64,000 nt of DNA from Fusibacter sp963666805 (GCA_963666805.2 CAXXWR010000003.1:496001-560000), one strand, 5' to 3'. Shown: positions 26,952 to 36,176, counted from the stretch's first letter. Made by a program: numbers and translations. Notes: generated by a model not told the origin, from the letters alone.

Positions 26952-27644
26952 ATGGAAAGAATCTTAATTATTGAAGATGACCAAAGTATCGCACGTTTAG
27001 AAAAAGACTATTTAGAAATCAATGGCTATGAAGTCATTATCGAATCAACAGGAGATCTCTCCACCATTATCCCTCTTATTGATCAAAGTGACCTCATCAT
27101 TTTAGATCTCATGTTGCCTAAGGGAAATGGCATTGATATCTGTAAAAAAATCCAACAGCTCAAGGATGTCCCTATCATTATTATTTCCGCTAAAGATCAA
27201 GATATGGATATTGTATTAGGTCTTGGGGTTGGGGCAGATGACTACATGACTAAACCTTTTAGCACCAATGAACTTATTGCAAGAGTTAAAGCACATCTAA
27301 GGCGCTATTCTAAACTTAAAACGCAACCCGATGCCACATTTAAGGATTCGACGATTCACATTAAAGACGTTTCTATCAATGGCATGACTAAAACCTTTAC
27401 GGTTGCCGGAACACCTGTAGATCTTACACCAAAAGAATTTGAAATTTTATTGCTTCTCTCTGAGAATAGAGGGCGTGTCTTTTCAAAAGAAGAGATTTAC
27501 GAAAGAGTCTGGAAATATGATTCACTAGGTGATGCTTTTACGGTAACGGTTCATGTTAAAAGAATTCGTGAGAAAATTGAAAAACTTTCTCCAGAAACCA
27601 ATCTTATTGATACCGTTTGGGGCGTAGGCTACAAAATCGTTTAG
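26952..27644 (+). CDS. OmpR/PhoB-family response regulator
   Basis: 230 residues with a receiver domain (acidic pocket EDD, phospho-acceptor D52 in ILDLMLP, K in MTKPF) and a C-terminal winged helix (DLTPKEFEILLLLSENRGRVFSKEEI, DTVWGVGYKI). Co-transcribed with the sensor kinase; AAAGGAG precedes the ATG. The target genes are unknown; the small membrane-protein gene directly downstream, with its own promoter, is a candidate. Confidence 0.93.
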   Translation: MERILIIEDDQSIARLEKDYLEINGYEVIIESTGDLSTIIPLIDQSDLIILDLMLPKGNGIDICKKIQQLKDVPIIIISAKDQDMDIVLGLGVGADDYMTKPFSTNELIARVKAHLRRYSKLKTQPDATFKDSTIHIKDVSINGMTKTFTVAGTPVDLTPKEFEILLLLSENRGRVFSKEEIYERVWKYDSLGDAFTVTVHVKRIREKIEKLSPETNLIDTVWGVGYKIV

Positions 27645-27701
27645 GTCACTTATCTATTCAATATAGGACTAATTCACTGAAAATTTAACACACCTGTTTA
27701 T

Positions 27702-27730
27702 TTGCACACAATCACGTGTAAATATACTAT
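27702..27730 (+). promoter_or_regulatory. promoter of the small membrane-protein gene
   Basis: TTGCAC (27702-27707) and TACTAT (27725-27730) have a 17-base spacer, 40 bases before the GTG start at 27771; the overlapping TATACT is an alternative -10. Confidence 0.5.
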
Positions 27731-27770
27731 ACTAGTATGAGAAAGACATTCTCATCTAAGGAGGTAAAAC

Positions 27771-28202
27771 GTGAGCAGATATAAAATCATGCTTCTCAGC
27801 ATGTCATTCTTCCTTTTAGTTAGCTATTTGCTTGATTTTGTTTTATTCGCTGGTGTCATCAATGGATATATCTTTCCATTGGTATACATATTTTGTTTAG
27901 CACTGTTCTTTATTCTTAGGAAATTTCAACTTCGAAAAGGACTGATTGCCATTATCATCTTACAAATCGTTCTAACAGGCATCTTTTTCCCAAAATATAG
28001 TTATTACGATGCAGAAAATGCCATGGCACGTCTTTTTCCAGAAGCGACGGTAGACACCTTAAAGTCTAAGGCAATCGAAGCCCCTCATGCGCTCTTTCAA
28101 AGTGTTTATTCTGATTATTTGATTGAAGTTAGCCAAAAAGGAATAATAACCAAGTACCGTGTTAACCCCAATGATCTCAATGATTATGAGCCCTTACCCT
28201 AG
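27771..28202 (+). CDS. small membrane protein of unknown function
   Basis: 143 residues, starting at GTG 27771 after a strong AAGGAGG. Three hydrophobic segments (about 6-26, 28-46 and 52-70) are followed by a polar C-terminal part of about 70 residues. No family recognised. It follows the two-component system on the same strand but has its own promoter and a strong terminator at 28238-28280. Confidence 0.6.
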   Translation: MSRYKIMLLSMSFFLLVSYLLDFVLFAGVINGYIFPLVYIFCLALFFILRKFQLRKGLIAIIILQIVLTGIFFPKYSYYDAENAMARLFPEATVDTLKSKAIEAPHALFQSVYSDYLIEVSQKGIITKYRVNPNDLNDYEPLP

Positions 28203-28237
28203 TCAAGGTGCTTAATTTACAGGATGACACCCACATT

Positions 28238-28280
28238 AAAAGAGACTGCCTGATCCTATATGGATGAGGCAGTCTCTTTT
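28238..28280 (+). terminator. intrinsic terminator
   Basis: Fourteen-base perfect stem (28238-28251 with 28267-28280) and T-run, 35 bases after the stop at 28202. Confidence 0.88.
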
Positions 28281-28320
28281 TATTGATGTTTTATATGGTC
28301 AATAGGAGTCCTTCTAATCA

Positions 28321-29874
28321 CTAGTCTATATATTTTTCTAAAATTGAATCCGCTTCTTCTCCAAACTTCATCTTAATAAAATCAATATATTCATCAAATG
28401 ACAATGATTTACCCATGTACTCTTTATCAAGTGATTTTAGCATATTCATGACTTTGTCATGTCCAACTTTTCTACCTAATTCTACCATCATGAAAGTTGG
28501 TTTATAAAAACTTTCTTCATCATATTCTTCTTCACTTGCTATATTTATAAGTGCTTCTGATGATACAAGTTTTAAATCTCGATGATCAACATAAGACTCC
28601 ACTCTTTCATTCCATAAACGATGTAAAGTGGTTTCATCGTCAAATGATCGCCAATCTAGCATGCGATATTCATAAACGACACTTCTCACCATATCATCTT
28701 TTTCAGAATTTCCTATGTAGGTTGGCGTCAACAGAAACACCGTTAATCCTTCACGGATGGCCGTTTGAACATTACCCATATCTTCTTCTTTGAGATTGAA
28801 GTTAATCATATCCCAATTATTATCACGTATGCCATCAAGCGTCATAAAGATAACAAGATATTCAATCTTTTGACCTTTCTTATCTGAGTCAAGCTGCTTA
28901 ATATAGCGTTCTATATCATTTTGATCTATGTCTAATGACTCTCCAACTGGATAAATATAAGTTAATTTCATCTTATCAATCTGTTCTCTTTTTACTGTCA
29001 TATTATTAATTAGATAAAAGGCAAGATGTCTATCGATAATTGACTCTCTCTTGTATTCTGTTATAGGTTCTAACGTATCATCCCAATCATATGCAGTCAA
29101 AAAAGTCTTTGGTGTATCCCATGTTACATCTAGTGTGACTGATGCATAAGGCACATGATACGTCCACGTATCATGTGAATAATCACCTTGCCAAGCACCC
29201 TCTTGATAAAAAGGAATCATTGGATACCACGCAGAAAAAGCATATTTATTGTCTCTCACTCCCAACACATCTGATAAGGGTAGTGAATATTCATAGATAA
29301 TTTCAATTTCACTCGTGTCATTTATGTCTAAACCTTCATCCAAGGGGAGATTCAAAAGGTCATGATGTGACCCCTTCCATAAGTTTGAATCGGTATAATC
29401 AACAGCCCATTCTTCTCCATCTATTTTGATTGATTCTATTTTAAAATCGATTACTTCAAAACGCTCTTGATTCATGGTTCCATCAAAAAAATCTAATCCT
29501 GTCCTATTATCAGCTAAGCACTTCATTGGAAATATAAGCTGAATATCATTCAGTTTATCATCTGTCATATTAGTATATTCGATTGTTATATCTGATTTTA
29601 AGACATTATTTTCTTCATCTAAATCCGCTATGATATTATATTTTGTACTTAATGTACTCGCATCAATATTTTGCGGATCAAAATATTGACTACTGTCAAA
29701 CTGATTACTGCCATCATCCACTTTGACTTCTGAAACGACTTCATTTTCTTGAGCTAAATCGTCATTGTCTGAGGCATCATCCTTACTTGATACATAATCA
29801 TTTGTATTTGAACAGCCACTAATCACTAATAAAAGTATCAAAATAAGTAACCCTATCTGCCATTTATTTTTCAT
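28321..29874 (-). CDS. lipoprotein resembling a catalytically inactive M1-family peptidase (copy 1)
   Basis: 517 residues with a lipoprotein signal (lipobox ISGC, Cys about residue 20). Residues 80-230 resemble the beta-rich N-terminal domain of M1 aminopeptidases. In the region expected to carry HExxH the protein reads VVYEYRMLDW, and LWNERVESY follows where M1 enzymes have LNEGFAEY, so the zinc ligands are gone while the later Glu is kept. The end (MVELGRKVGHDKVMNML, FIKMKFGEEADSILEKYI) fits the M1 helical region. The first 235 residues are almost identical to the paralogue at 30329-31879; the rest differs strongly. Its start overlaps the 3' end of the decayed transglutaminase-like copy by 11 bases. 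Confidence 0.65.
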   Translation of the reverse strand: MKNKWQIGLLILILLLVISGCSNTNDYVSSKDDASDNDDLAQENEVVSEVKVDDGSNQFDSSQYFDPQNIDASTLSTKYNIIADLDEENNVLKSDITIEYTNMTDDKLNDIQLIFPMKCLADNRTGLDFFDGTMNQERFEVIDFKIESIKIDGEEWAVDYTDSNLWKGSHHDLLNLPLDEGLDINDTSEIEIIYEYSLPLSDVLGVRDNKYAFSAWYPMIPFYQEGAWQGDYSHDTWTYHVPYASVTLDVTWDTPKTFLTAYDWDDTLEPITEYKRESIIDRHLAFYLINNMTVKREQIDKMKLTYIYPVGESLDIDQNDIERYIKQLDSDKKGQKIEYLVIFMTLDGIRDNNWDMINFNLKEEDMGNVQTAIREGLTVFLLTPTYIGNSEKDDMVRSVVYEYRMLDWRSFDDETTLHRLWNERVESYVDHRDLKLVSSEALINIASEEEYDEESFYKPTFMMVELGRKVGHDKVMNMLKSLDKEYMGKSLSFDEYIDFIKMKFGEEADSILEKYID

Positions 29875-30250
29875 TGATTGCCTCCATTAATCTGCTATTT
29901 TCGTGATAAGTATATATTTCAAGTTCTGGATAGTATACGAATTCTTTATTAAACGACATCAGTATCCTCCCTTTATAACTCTCTGCTTCTTCAAAATTGT
30001 CCGCTTGTATCCATTGTTCAGAATCATCTAAATAGACATAAGCCATTTTATCTGTTATCACAACACTATTTTTGATTTTTAAATCATTTAACAAGACACT
30101 TCAATAATTAAAATGCCAAAGTTCCCAGTTATCAAGTTTTTCTAAAGTTTTGAATTCTAATCTTCTTTGGTGATTAAATCTAATCTTATATCTTTATTTT
30201 ATATTCTAAAATCTTCTCAATTGATAATTTTTAATTGCCGTATTATCTAC
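29864..30250 (-). pseudogene. decayed copy of the transglutaminase-like gene
   Basis: Positions 29864-30101 match the last 79 codons of the intact gene at 31869-33260 almost base for base. At about 30101 the match jumps to sequence equivalent to about 32926 in the intact gene (an internal deletion near 0.8 kb), and at about 30145 it jumps again to the equivalent of 33073. Similarity fades beyond about 30250. The 76-codon frame left at the 3' end is a remnant, not a gene; its retained overlap with the lipoprotein start is inherited from the intact pair. Confidence 0.8.
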
Positions 30251-30290
30251 AATAGTCTTTCAATATCATTCAACTCATTATTTGTAAAAG

Positions 30291-30312
30291 AAAAGCTAAC
30301 TTCCGTTATAGG
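30291..30312. repeat. half copy of the TTCCG hairpin repeat
   Basis: AAAAGCTAACTTCCGTTATA resembles the left arms at 35264-35285 and 40459-40480. The opposite arm is missing. Like the other copies it lies just past the 3' end of a minus-strand gene, 17 bases after the stop at 30329. Confidence 0.5.
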
Positions 30313-30328
30313 TGAGTAAATGAAAATT

Positions 30329-31879
30329 CTATAAATATTTTGATAAAACTTCATCTACATCATCTCCAAAATAATTTTTTATAAAACTAATATATCCATC
30401 AAAGGATAACGCTTTTCCAGAAAAATCATTGTCTAACTTCGTTATCATTTTTATCATACGTTCTTCACCATATTTTTTTTCTAAGTCAACTAATAATAAT
30501 GTCGGTTTGTATCGAAAATTTTCATTATAAGTCTTTTCATCTGTGATGCTAAGAAGTTCTTGATTATTTTTCAATTTTAAATCTTTATAATTAATATTAG
30601 GATATAAATATTGATAACAATAATCTTCAAAATCCGTATTATTTTCATATGAGAAGACATGCAACATTTTGTAATATACAAGCCCCATTAACATCATTGA
30701 AGATTCTTCATCAGTATCTAAAAACGTTGGGTATAACAGATTAGTCATCAGATTAACTTCTAAGTCATCTTGTATAGTTGTTGCACTATTTTCATTAGTA
30801 CTATATGATATCTGATTAAAGTCATATTGGTCATCTATATCATCTAACAAAACAATAATTTGCTTATTAATCTTTGGAGAAATATATTTATGATTCATCT
30901 TTCTAATTCTACTCTTTAATCCATTTTCTTCAATAATCAGTGTTTTATTTTGAGAGTAAACATAAATATTATTTTGATTTTCTATTTGATCTGTTTTTAC
31001 ATTCATATCTTTAATCAAATAGAAGGTCATTGCCCTATCTATTACATCTGACGCAGATAACTCAGTTATCAATTTATCATAATCTGAAATATTATAAATA
31101 GAAAGAAATGATTTAGGGGAGTCCCATTTTATATCTAAACTAATTTCTGAATATGGCACATGATAATACCATGTATGGTGGGCATAATCGCCTTGCCAAG
31201 CACCCTCTTGATAAAAAGGAATCATTGGATACCACGCAGAAAAAGCATATTTATTGTCTCTCACTCCCAACACATCTGATAAGGGTAGTGAATATTCATA
31301 GATAATTTCAATTTCACTCGTGTCATTTATGTCTAAACCTTCATCCAAGGGGAGATTCAAAAGGTCATGATGTGACCCCTTCCATAAGTTTGAATCGGTA
31401 TAATCAACAGCCCATTCTTGTCCATCTATTTTGATTGATTCTATTTTAAAATCAATTGCTTCAAAACGCTCTTGATTCATGGTTCCATCAAACAAATCCA
31501 ATCCTGTCCTATTATCAGCTAAGCACTTCATTGGAAATATAAGCTGAATATCATTCAGTTTATCATCTGTCATATTGGTATATTCGATTGTTATATCTGA
31601 TTTTAGGACATTATTTTCTTCATCTAAATCCGCTATGATATTATATTTTGTACTTAATGTACTCGCATCAATATTTTGCGGATCAAAATATTGACTACTG
31701 TCAAACTGATTACTGCCATCATCCACTTTGACTTCTGAAACAACTTCATTTTCTTGAGCTAAATCGTCATTGTCTGAGGCATCATCCTCACTTGATACAT
31801 AATCATTTGTATTTGAACAGCCACTAATCGCTAATAAAAGTATCAAAATAAGTAACCCTATCTGCCATTTATTTTTCAT
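30329..31879 (-). CDS. lipoprotein resembling a catalytically inactive M1-family peptidase (copy 2)
   Basis: 516 residues, lipobox ISGC, same layout as the copy at 28321-29874. Five substitutions occur in the first 235 residues; beyond GAWQGDY the two proteins are only distantly alike. The expected HExxH position reads VYYKMLHVF, so zinc binding is not expected. The C-terminal LLLVDLEKKYGEERMIKMI fits the M1 helical domain. The start overlaps the stop of the transglutaminase-like gene by 11 bases (ATG within the final codons), showing tight coupling of a transglutaminase-like/M1-like pair. It is probably displayed on the outer membrane face. Confidence 0.65.
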   Translation of the reverse strand: MKNKWQIGLLILILLLAISGCSNTNDYVSSEDDASDNDDLAQENEVVSEVKVDDGSNQFDSSQYFDPQNIDASTLSTKYNIIADLDEENNVLKSDITIEYTNMTDDKLNDIQLIFPMKCLADNRTGLDLFDGTMNQERFEAIDFKIESIKIDGQEWAVDYTDSNLWKGSHHDLLNLPLDEGLDINDTSEIEIIYEYSLPLSDVLGVRDNKYAFSAWYPMIPFYQEGAWQGDYAHHTWYYHVPYSEISLDIKWDSPKSFLSIYNISDYDKLITELSASDVIDRAMTFYLIKDMNVKTDQIENQNNIYVYSQNKTLIIEENGLKSRIRKMNHKYISPKINKQIIVLLDDIDDQYDFNQISYSTNENSATTIQDDLEVNLMTNLLYPTFLDTDEESSMMLMGLVYYKMLHVFSYENNTDFEDYCYQYLYPNINYKDLKLKNNQELLSITDEKTYNENFRYKPTLLLVDLEKKYGEERMIKMITKLDNDFSGKALSFDGYISFIKNYFGDDVDEVLSKYL

Positions 31880-33260
31880 TGATTGCCTCCATTAATTTGC
31901 TATTTTCGTGATAAGTATACATTTCAAGTTCTGGATAGTATACGGATTCTTTATTAAACGACATCAGTATCTTCCCTTTATAACTCTTTACTTCTTCAAA
32001 ACTGTCCGCTTGTATCCATTGTTCAGAATCATCTAAATAGACATAAGCCGTTTTATCTGTTATCACAACACTATTATTGATTTTTAAATCATTTAACAAG
32101 ACACTTGCGTAAATCGCTCGATCCACAACAGTCCCATTTGATCCAATTTCAAGCTCAAATGGTGAATAAAACTTACTTCTGTCATGACATTTTTCATCAA
32201 CTGCGATGTGGTCATTTAAGTAGAAAAAAACATTTTCTTTAGAATCAAGATTATTTTCTTCTATTACTTTTTTGATCATTGGTTGCTTAGAAAAAGCTTT
32301 AAGGTAAAGATTAGGATACTTCACCAATAAAGATTGAGCTTCATATTTGCCTTGTGTATATTGACTATTAGGATTTTTTTGACTTAAAGAGTAGATAGCA
32401 CTTAAAACCTTTGTCGGCTTTAGCTTTTTATTACCGATAAAATTCAATACATTTTTATCAATTATTGTAGCTGATTCAGGATCAAAGGTATACGTAAGAT
32501 AAGCATTATATTTTTGGAGATATTCGTGCTTATAATTTGATTCTTCTTTGTTTGAAGGAATATAATAAGCATCATTGGCAATTAAAACAATATCATTAAA
32601 CATCTTATCCTTAAAATTGACATTGTAAGACCGGTCAGCTAGTGATAAAAAAATTCCATTCTTCTGGTATTTATGAATCAAATTATTACTATATGCATAG
32701 TCTACGCCATCATAATTAAAAAGAATATATCCATGTGTAGGTGACAAAAGTGTATAGCATTCTTTGCTTGATACACCTAATAGCCTCAGCATCGCTGTAT
32801 TATAGATTGCAAAATCATAGCACTGTGCCACTGAGCCTCCATAATAATGAGCAGATTGTTTCATAGTATCATAAGAAAAAATACGTGCACTATTCTCATA
32901 AGGATGTGGCTTAACTTCTTCTCGATGATTAAAATGCCAGAGTTCCCAGTTATCAAGTTTTCCTAGAGGGTCTTTACTTCCTCTAAACTTATTGACTTGC
33001 TTAATGGTATCAAGATTCATCATCTCTCCTACTATGAGTGAAGAAAGATAGTAAGGTTCTGACGTCTGTCCTTCTTTAGTGATTAAGTCCAGTCTTATAT
33101 CTTCTTCGTTATAATCCGTATTTTTCTCAATTGATAAAATTTTTGAGCTATCAATTGTATGTAATGATTTGTAATGCTGGATAACAACTACTATTAAAAG
33201 CAATCCCATTATGATTACGATACCTGCTATAATTCGCCACTTCTTATTTCCACTTTGCAT
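31869..33260 (-). CDS. membrane-anchored transglutaminase-like (cysteine peptidase fold) protein
   Basis: 463 residues. An N-terminal anchor (WRIIAGIVIIMGLLLIVVVI) is followed by a papain-like core with the transglutaminase triad pattern: C147 in GSVAQCYDFA, H176 in SPTHGYILFNY and an Asp in DGVDYAYSN. About 200 residues then lead to a C-terminal segment of unknown fold. The start is ATG 33260 with TAGGAGAG upstream; the longer frame has no site. It is translationally coupled to the M1-like lipoprotein. Whether it cuts or crosslinks proteins cannot be told. A decayed copy lies at 29864-30250. Confidence 0.7.
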   Translation of the reverse strand: MQSGNKKWRIIAGIVIIMGLLLIVVVIQHYKSLHTIDSSKILSIEKNTDYNEEDIRLDLITKEGQTSEPYYLSSLIVGEMMNLDTIKQVNKFRGSKDPLGKLDNWELWHFNHREEVKPHPYENSARIFSYDTMKQSAHYYGGSVAQCYDFAIYNTAMLRLLGVSSKECYTLLSPTHGYILFNYDGVDYAYSNNLIHKYQKNGIFLSLADRSYNVNFKDKMFNDIVLIANDAYYIPSNKEESNYKHEYLQKYNAYLTYTFDPESATIIDKNVLNFIGNKKLKPTKVLSAIYSLSQKNPNSQYTQGKYEAQSLLVKYPNLYLKAFSKQPMIKKVIEENNLDSKENVFFYLNDHIAVDEKCHDRSKFYSPFELEIGSNGTVVDRAIYASVLLNDLKINNSVVITDKTAYVYLDDSEQWIQADSFEEVKSYKGKILMSFNKESVYYPELEMYTYHENSKLMEAINEK

Positions 33261-33319
33261 ATTATCTCTCCTACTGTTATTGTGAAAAATCATCATAAAA
33301 CTATCTATTGCTCTATTGC

Positions 33320-33526
33320 CTATAAATCATCTTTTGAATGTTTTCGCATATATCTTGCTAAGAAATAATTTGGAAACGTTGAAGAAATATAAATAATTGT
33401 GTATAGAATCATCGTCTTAATATCAAGTTCAATGCAAAAAAACATTATAATCAAAACCATTAATAATAAAATTATAGTAATTCCATAAAAATTGATATAT
33501 CTATATTTATTTTTCATCTTATACAA
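33320..33526 (-). CDS. small two-TM membrane protein
   Basis: 68 residues from TTG 33526, which lies about eight bases after GGAGGGG; the in-frame TTG at 33541 overlaps that site and the ATG at 33517 is rather far from it. Two hydrophobic segments (FYGITIILLLMVLIIMFF and MILYTIIYISSTFPNYFLA) end in a basic tail. No family recognised. It lies 59 bases upstream of the transglutaminase-like gene. Confidence 0.5.
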   Translation of the reverse strand: MYKMKNKYRYINFYGITIILLLMVLIIMFFCIELDIKTMILYTIIYISSTFPNYFLARYMRKHSKDDL

Positions 33527-33637
33527 GGATTTCCCCTCCAATTTCTACATGTCTATCTGAATAGTCAACAGATGTGGAAATGCTTAAACCGCCTTCAATT
33601 GTCATCATTTCATCAAATATATCTTAACAAGAATATT

Positions 33638-34180
33638 TCAATCAGAAAAATTCAGATACTTCAAATACTCATGTTTCACCATCAAGCGTTTTTTTCTATC
33701 ATTAACTGCATAATTGATAAATCTATAATGATTAGATTCCCAAGATTTTTTATAAACCCTTGATCTCTTCAAACTTCTATTTCTATAATAAATTTTTTCA
33801 TTGGCTACAATGATTTCATTATTCAATCTCACTTCGGTTGTTGATGCATATAAAAGTAAACCAATGACAAAAATTTCGTTTATTCCAAATAAACTACACA
33901 AAACAGCTGTGATTGCCAGTAGAAATGAATTGGTTATCCTAATTCTAAATTCAATTAGTATTTTTTGAGGCGACTCAAATGTCTTCATTTCTTTTAAAAA
34001 TTTGAGATTGTAAAGTAACTCCACAAATGAAAATAGAAACAAGATTGTCACCAAGAGACTTAATCCACGGACCACTTCAAGCACAATAATCAACAAACTC
34101 GATAGGGTAAACATAATAGTAGAAACTAAAATTTGATGCTTTAATTGTGCTAAAGCATCTTCTTTTCTTTCATTTGTCAT
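33638..34180 (-). CDS. membrane protein of unknown function
   Basis: 180 residues with four hydrophobic segments (about 19-38, 41-58, 83-100 and 103-117) and a basic C-terminal tail rich in R, K and Y. AGGAG precedes the ATG at 34180, and the CPBP gene ends 20 bases upstream. No family recognised; position suggests membership in the CPBP/transglutaminase cluster. About 26 codons in another frame follow at 33532-33620 without a ribosome site and are not called. Confidence 0.5.
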   Translation of the reverse strand: MTNERKEDALAQLKHQILVSTIMFTLSSLLIIVLEVVRGLSLLVTILFLFSFVELLYNLKFLKEMKTFESPQKILIEFRIRITNSFLLAITAVLCSLFGINEIFVIGLLLYASTTEVRLNNEIIVANEKIYYRNRSLKRSRVYKKSWESNHYRFINYAVNDRKKRLMVKHEYLKYLNFSD

Positions 34181-34200
34181 TTACATTTTTCTCCTCTACA

Positions 34201-35043
34201 CTAAAAATGACTCAATCCAACAACTGTATTGGAAACAGCATGTAAAATGGTACTATAAGCTATTGAATTATCGCAATAGCGGCACAGACAACCCCAAGCA
34301 GATATGCTGGCTGCTTGTAATAACCAGCTCGGATCAGTTAGATGCGCTCCGTTATGAGATAAAATAAAGATAAGAGCGTTTAAGCCGACAACCGTCAAAA
34401 TGCTCAAATACTTACGCTGCCATTTTTGTGTTAACTTCACTGATGCAGTAAAAATAGCACCTCTTCCCATAAACTCTTCAACAAAAGCGGGTAATAAATT
34501 TTGACCTAAAAAGACTAATGTAATGACTTTAAACGATAAAACTGATTTATCCAGAGTCACATTTTCTAGTTTATATAAAATGTAGCACATGATCAAAGTT
34601 CCTATACTTAATAGTCCCTTCTTAATCCATTGGTTACTAGTAGCCTTGAGACCTAATTCTTTTATCGAAAATTTCATATCAAGAACATATGCAATAACAA
34701 AAATATTTAAGATGATCATTTGTAAGAGCATTATACTACTTCTTAAGATATCTTCATGATGAATTAAATTTTCGATCAGATTATCTGGTCTCATGGCCAT
34801 ATTTTTTAAACAAAAAAAGGTGATTAGCAAGAATATAAAGGCTTTGCCACTTGTCTGCGCCTTCATGTATTTCTGAGTGAAAAAACGTGAGACGACATAA
34901 AGAAGTGTAAATAAAGTCATTAAGATTAAATTATATCCTATAAAGTGAGGGACAATGATCATTGATATAATGGCTAGTAGAATGTATATATTATATATTT
35001 TTTGGCTATTCGTATTCATTATTGTCATTTTGATATTGTTCAT
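34201..35043 (-). CDS. CPBP-family intramembrane glutamic protease
   Basis: 280 residues with about eight membrane segments. The CPBP (CAAX protease and bacteriocin-processing, Abi) motifs are present: EEFMGRG (EExxxR), FILSHNG (FxxxH) and LHAVSNT (HxxxN). Family members process or neutralise peptides and bacteriocins or act in self-immunity. It opens the cluster running to 28321 and has a fair promoter at 35141-35168. Neighbouring ABC-exporter genes make a peptide-related role plausible. Confidence 0.82.
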   Translation of the reverse strand: MNNIKMTIMNTNSQKIYNIYILLAIISMIIVPHFIGYNLILMTLFTLLYVVSRFFTQKYMKAQTSGKAFIFLLITFFCLKNMAMRPDNLIENLIHHEDILRSSIMLLQMIILNIFVIAYVLDMKFSIKELGLKATSNQWIKKGLLSIGTLIMCYILYKLENVTLDKSVLSFKVITLVFLGQNLLPAFVEEFMGRGAIFTASVKLTQKWQRKYLSILTVVGLNALIFILSHNGAHLTDPSWLLQAASISAWGCLCRYCDNSIAYSTILHAVSNTVVGLSHF

Positions 35044-35140
35044 TTATCTATCCTTTGATGTGTAAAAAACATCTTATTCGCCATTTTTTCCCTATTGACA
35101 TCCATTTTTAAAGCTTAGAGTGTTATATCACTACAAATAA

Positions 35141-35168
35141 ATATTACGCTTCTCAATTTAAAAATCAA
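35141..35168 (-). promoter_or_regulatory. promoter of the CPBP gene
   Basis: On the minus strand TTGATT (35163-35168) and TAATAT (35141-35146) are 16 bases apart, about 100 bases before the ATG at 35043. The rest of the 308-base gap at 35044-35351 holds only the hairpin at 35255-35316. Confidence 0.5.
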
Positions 35169-35254
35169 TATATTTTCTATTTTTTGATTTTTTTGTAATA
35201 AATGTATCATCAATCAAATGTACTAATATAACGATTAGTTCGCACTAAAATAGG

Positions 35255-35316
35255 CATTAAATGAAAAAGTTACTTCCGGTTTAGGTTAATAACGGAAGTA
35301 ACTTTTTCATTTAATG
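35255..35316. repeat. 24-bp perfect hairpin (TTCCG repeat), likely terminator of the ABC operon
   Basis: Arms 35255-35278 and 35293-35316 are perfectly complementary over 24 bases with a 14-base loop. It lies 36 bases past the stop of the ABC operon. A T-run follows on the plus strand only; on the minus strand only CUAUUUU follows. The stem core ACTTCCG recurs at 30291 and 40459. Confidence 0.75.
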
Positions 35317-35351
35317 TCTATTTTTTTCTTCAAAACGTTCTTGCTTTCAGA

Positions 35352-36176
35352 TTACTTACCATATAAAATCTGATGCGTCTTTCTTTCAATAAGCAGTACA
35401 GATATAAGCATATAGACAAGGACATATCTTAATAATTTGGCAAATTCAGTCATGGTTTTCAAAATAATTGTATAAACTGTAAATTGACTACCATATATCA
35501 CCACTGTAATAATACTGATGACGACGACTGAAACCACAAATGAAATGAATATCCCAACCAGCACAAATGATAGCTGACTTATAAATGTTAATGTCTTATT
35601 CAATGGATTAGAATAACCCAGATACCACAAACGTTTGATTTCATTTTTCCGTTTGTCCAGATACTTACTGACCACGATGATAAAACTAATCAGCGCAATC
35701 AATTGGGTCATCCTGTTAATAATCATAGTGAAAAGTTGAATACTCTTTAAAGCATTCAGGTTGACTGTATACTGCCCATTAATACTAGCTGATCCAAACG
35801 GTTTATATCCTATCATTTCTGCAACAGGAATCAATTGGTCATAGTCTTTAACAACAATTTGTATAATCCCTTGCGAAGCCTCATCTAAAATAAGCCGCTC
35901 AATCCGAGAGTCTTCTTGTATATTTTCTATTTCTTTTTCAACTTCTTCTTGTGTAATCAGTTTTTCATTGAGACTCTCTATAAATTTCCAAGTAATCGTC
36001 CGATTAACGACCACATCGTCTTGTATCGTCTGTTCAGAAGTAGTAACGACCCATCCCGTTAAAAGCTGAGTAATAAAGAAAACCAATAGCCCCAAAGTAT
36101 AAAGTTTAACAAAATGAAGACTGCTATTGCGTTTTCCCTTTAAAGATAAGTCAATATAAAATAGCCATTTTTTCAT
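35352..36176 (-). CDS. ABC transporter permease-like membrane protein (FtsX-type half)
   Basis: 274 residues: one N-terminal membrane segment (LGLLVFFITQLLTGWVV), an extracellular part of about 110 residues, then three membrane segments in the C-terminal 120 residues, the layout of MacB/FtsX permeases and of bacteriocin-associated permeases. Its ATG overlaps the stop of the 433-residue permease by four bases. It probably forms a heterodimer with that permease, served by the ATPase of the same operon. Confidence 0.7.
   Translation of the reverse strand: MKKWLFYIDLSLKGKRNSSLHFVKLYTLGLLVFFITQLLTGWVVTTSEQTIQDDVVVNRTITWKFIESLNEKLITQEEVEKEIENIQEDSRIERLILDEASQGIIQIVVKDYDQLIPVAEMIGYKPFGSASINGQYTVNLNALKSIQLFTMIINRMTQLIALISFIIVVSKYLDKRKNEIKRLWYLGYSNPLNKTLTFISQLSFVLVGIFISFVVSVVVISIITVVIYGSQFTVYTIILKTMTEFAKLLRYVLVYMLISVLLIERKTHQILYGK

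Noticed and set aside
29864..30094. 76-codon gene coupled to the lipoprotein
   Set aside because: It matches the last codons of the transglutaminase-like gene and has a deletion scar at its 5' side; it is a remnant.
33532..33620. Small peptide of about 26-30 codons on the minus strand
   Set aside because: An ATG-started frame exists between two genes, but it has no ribosome site and no recognisable features.
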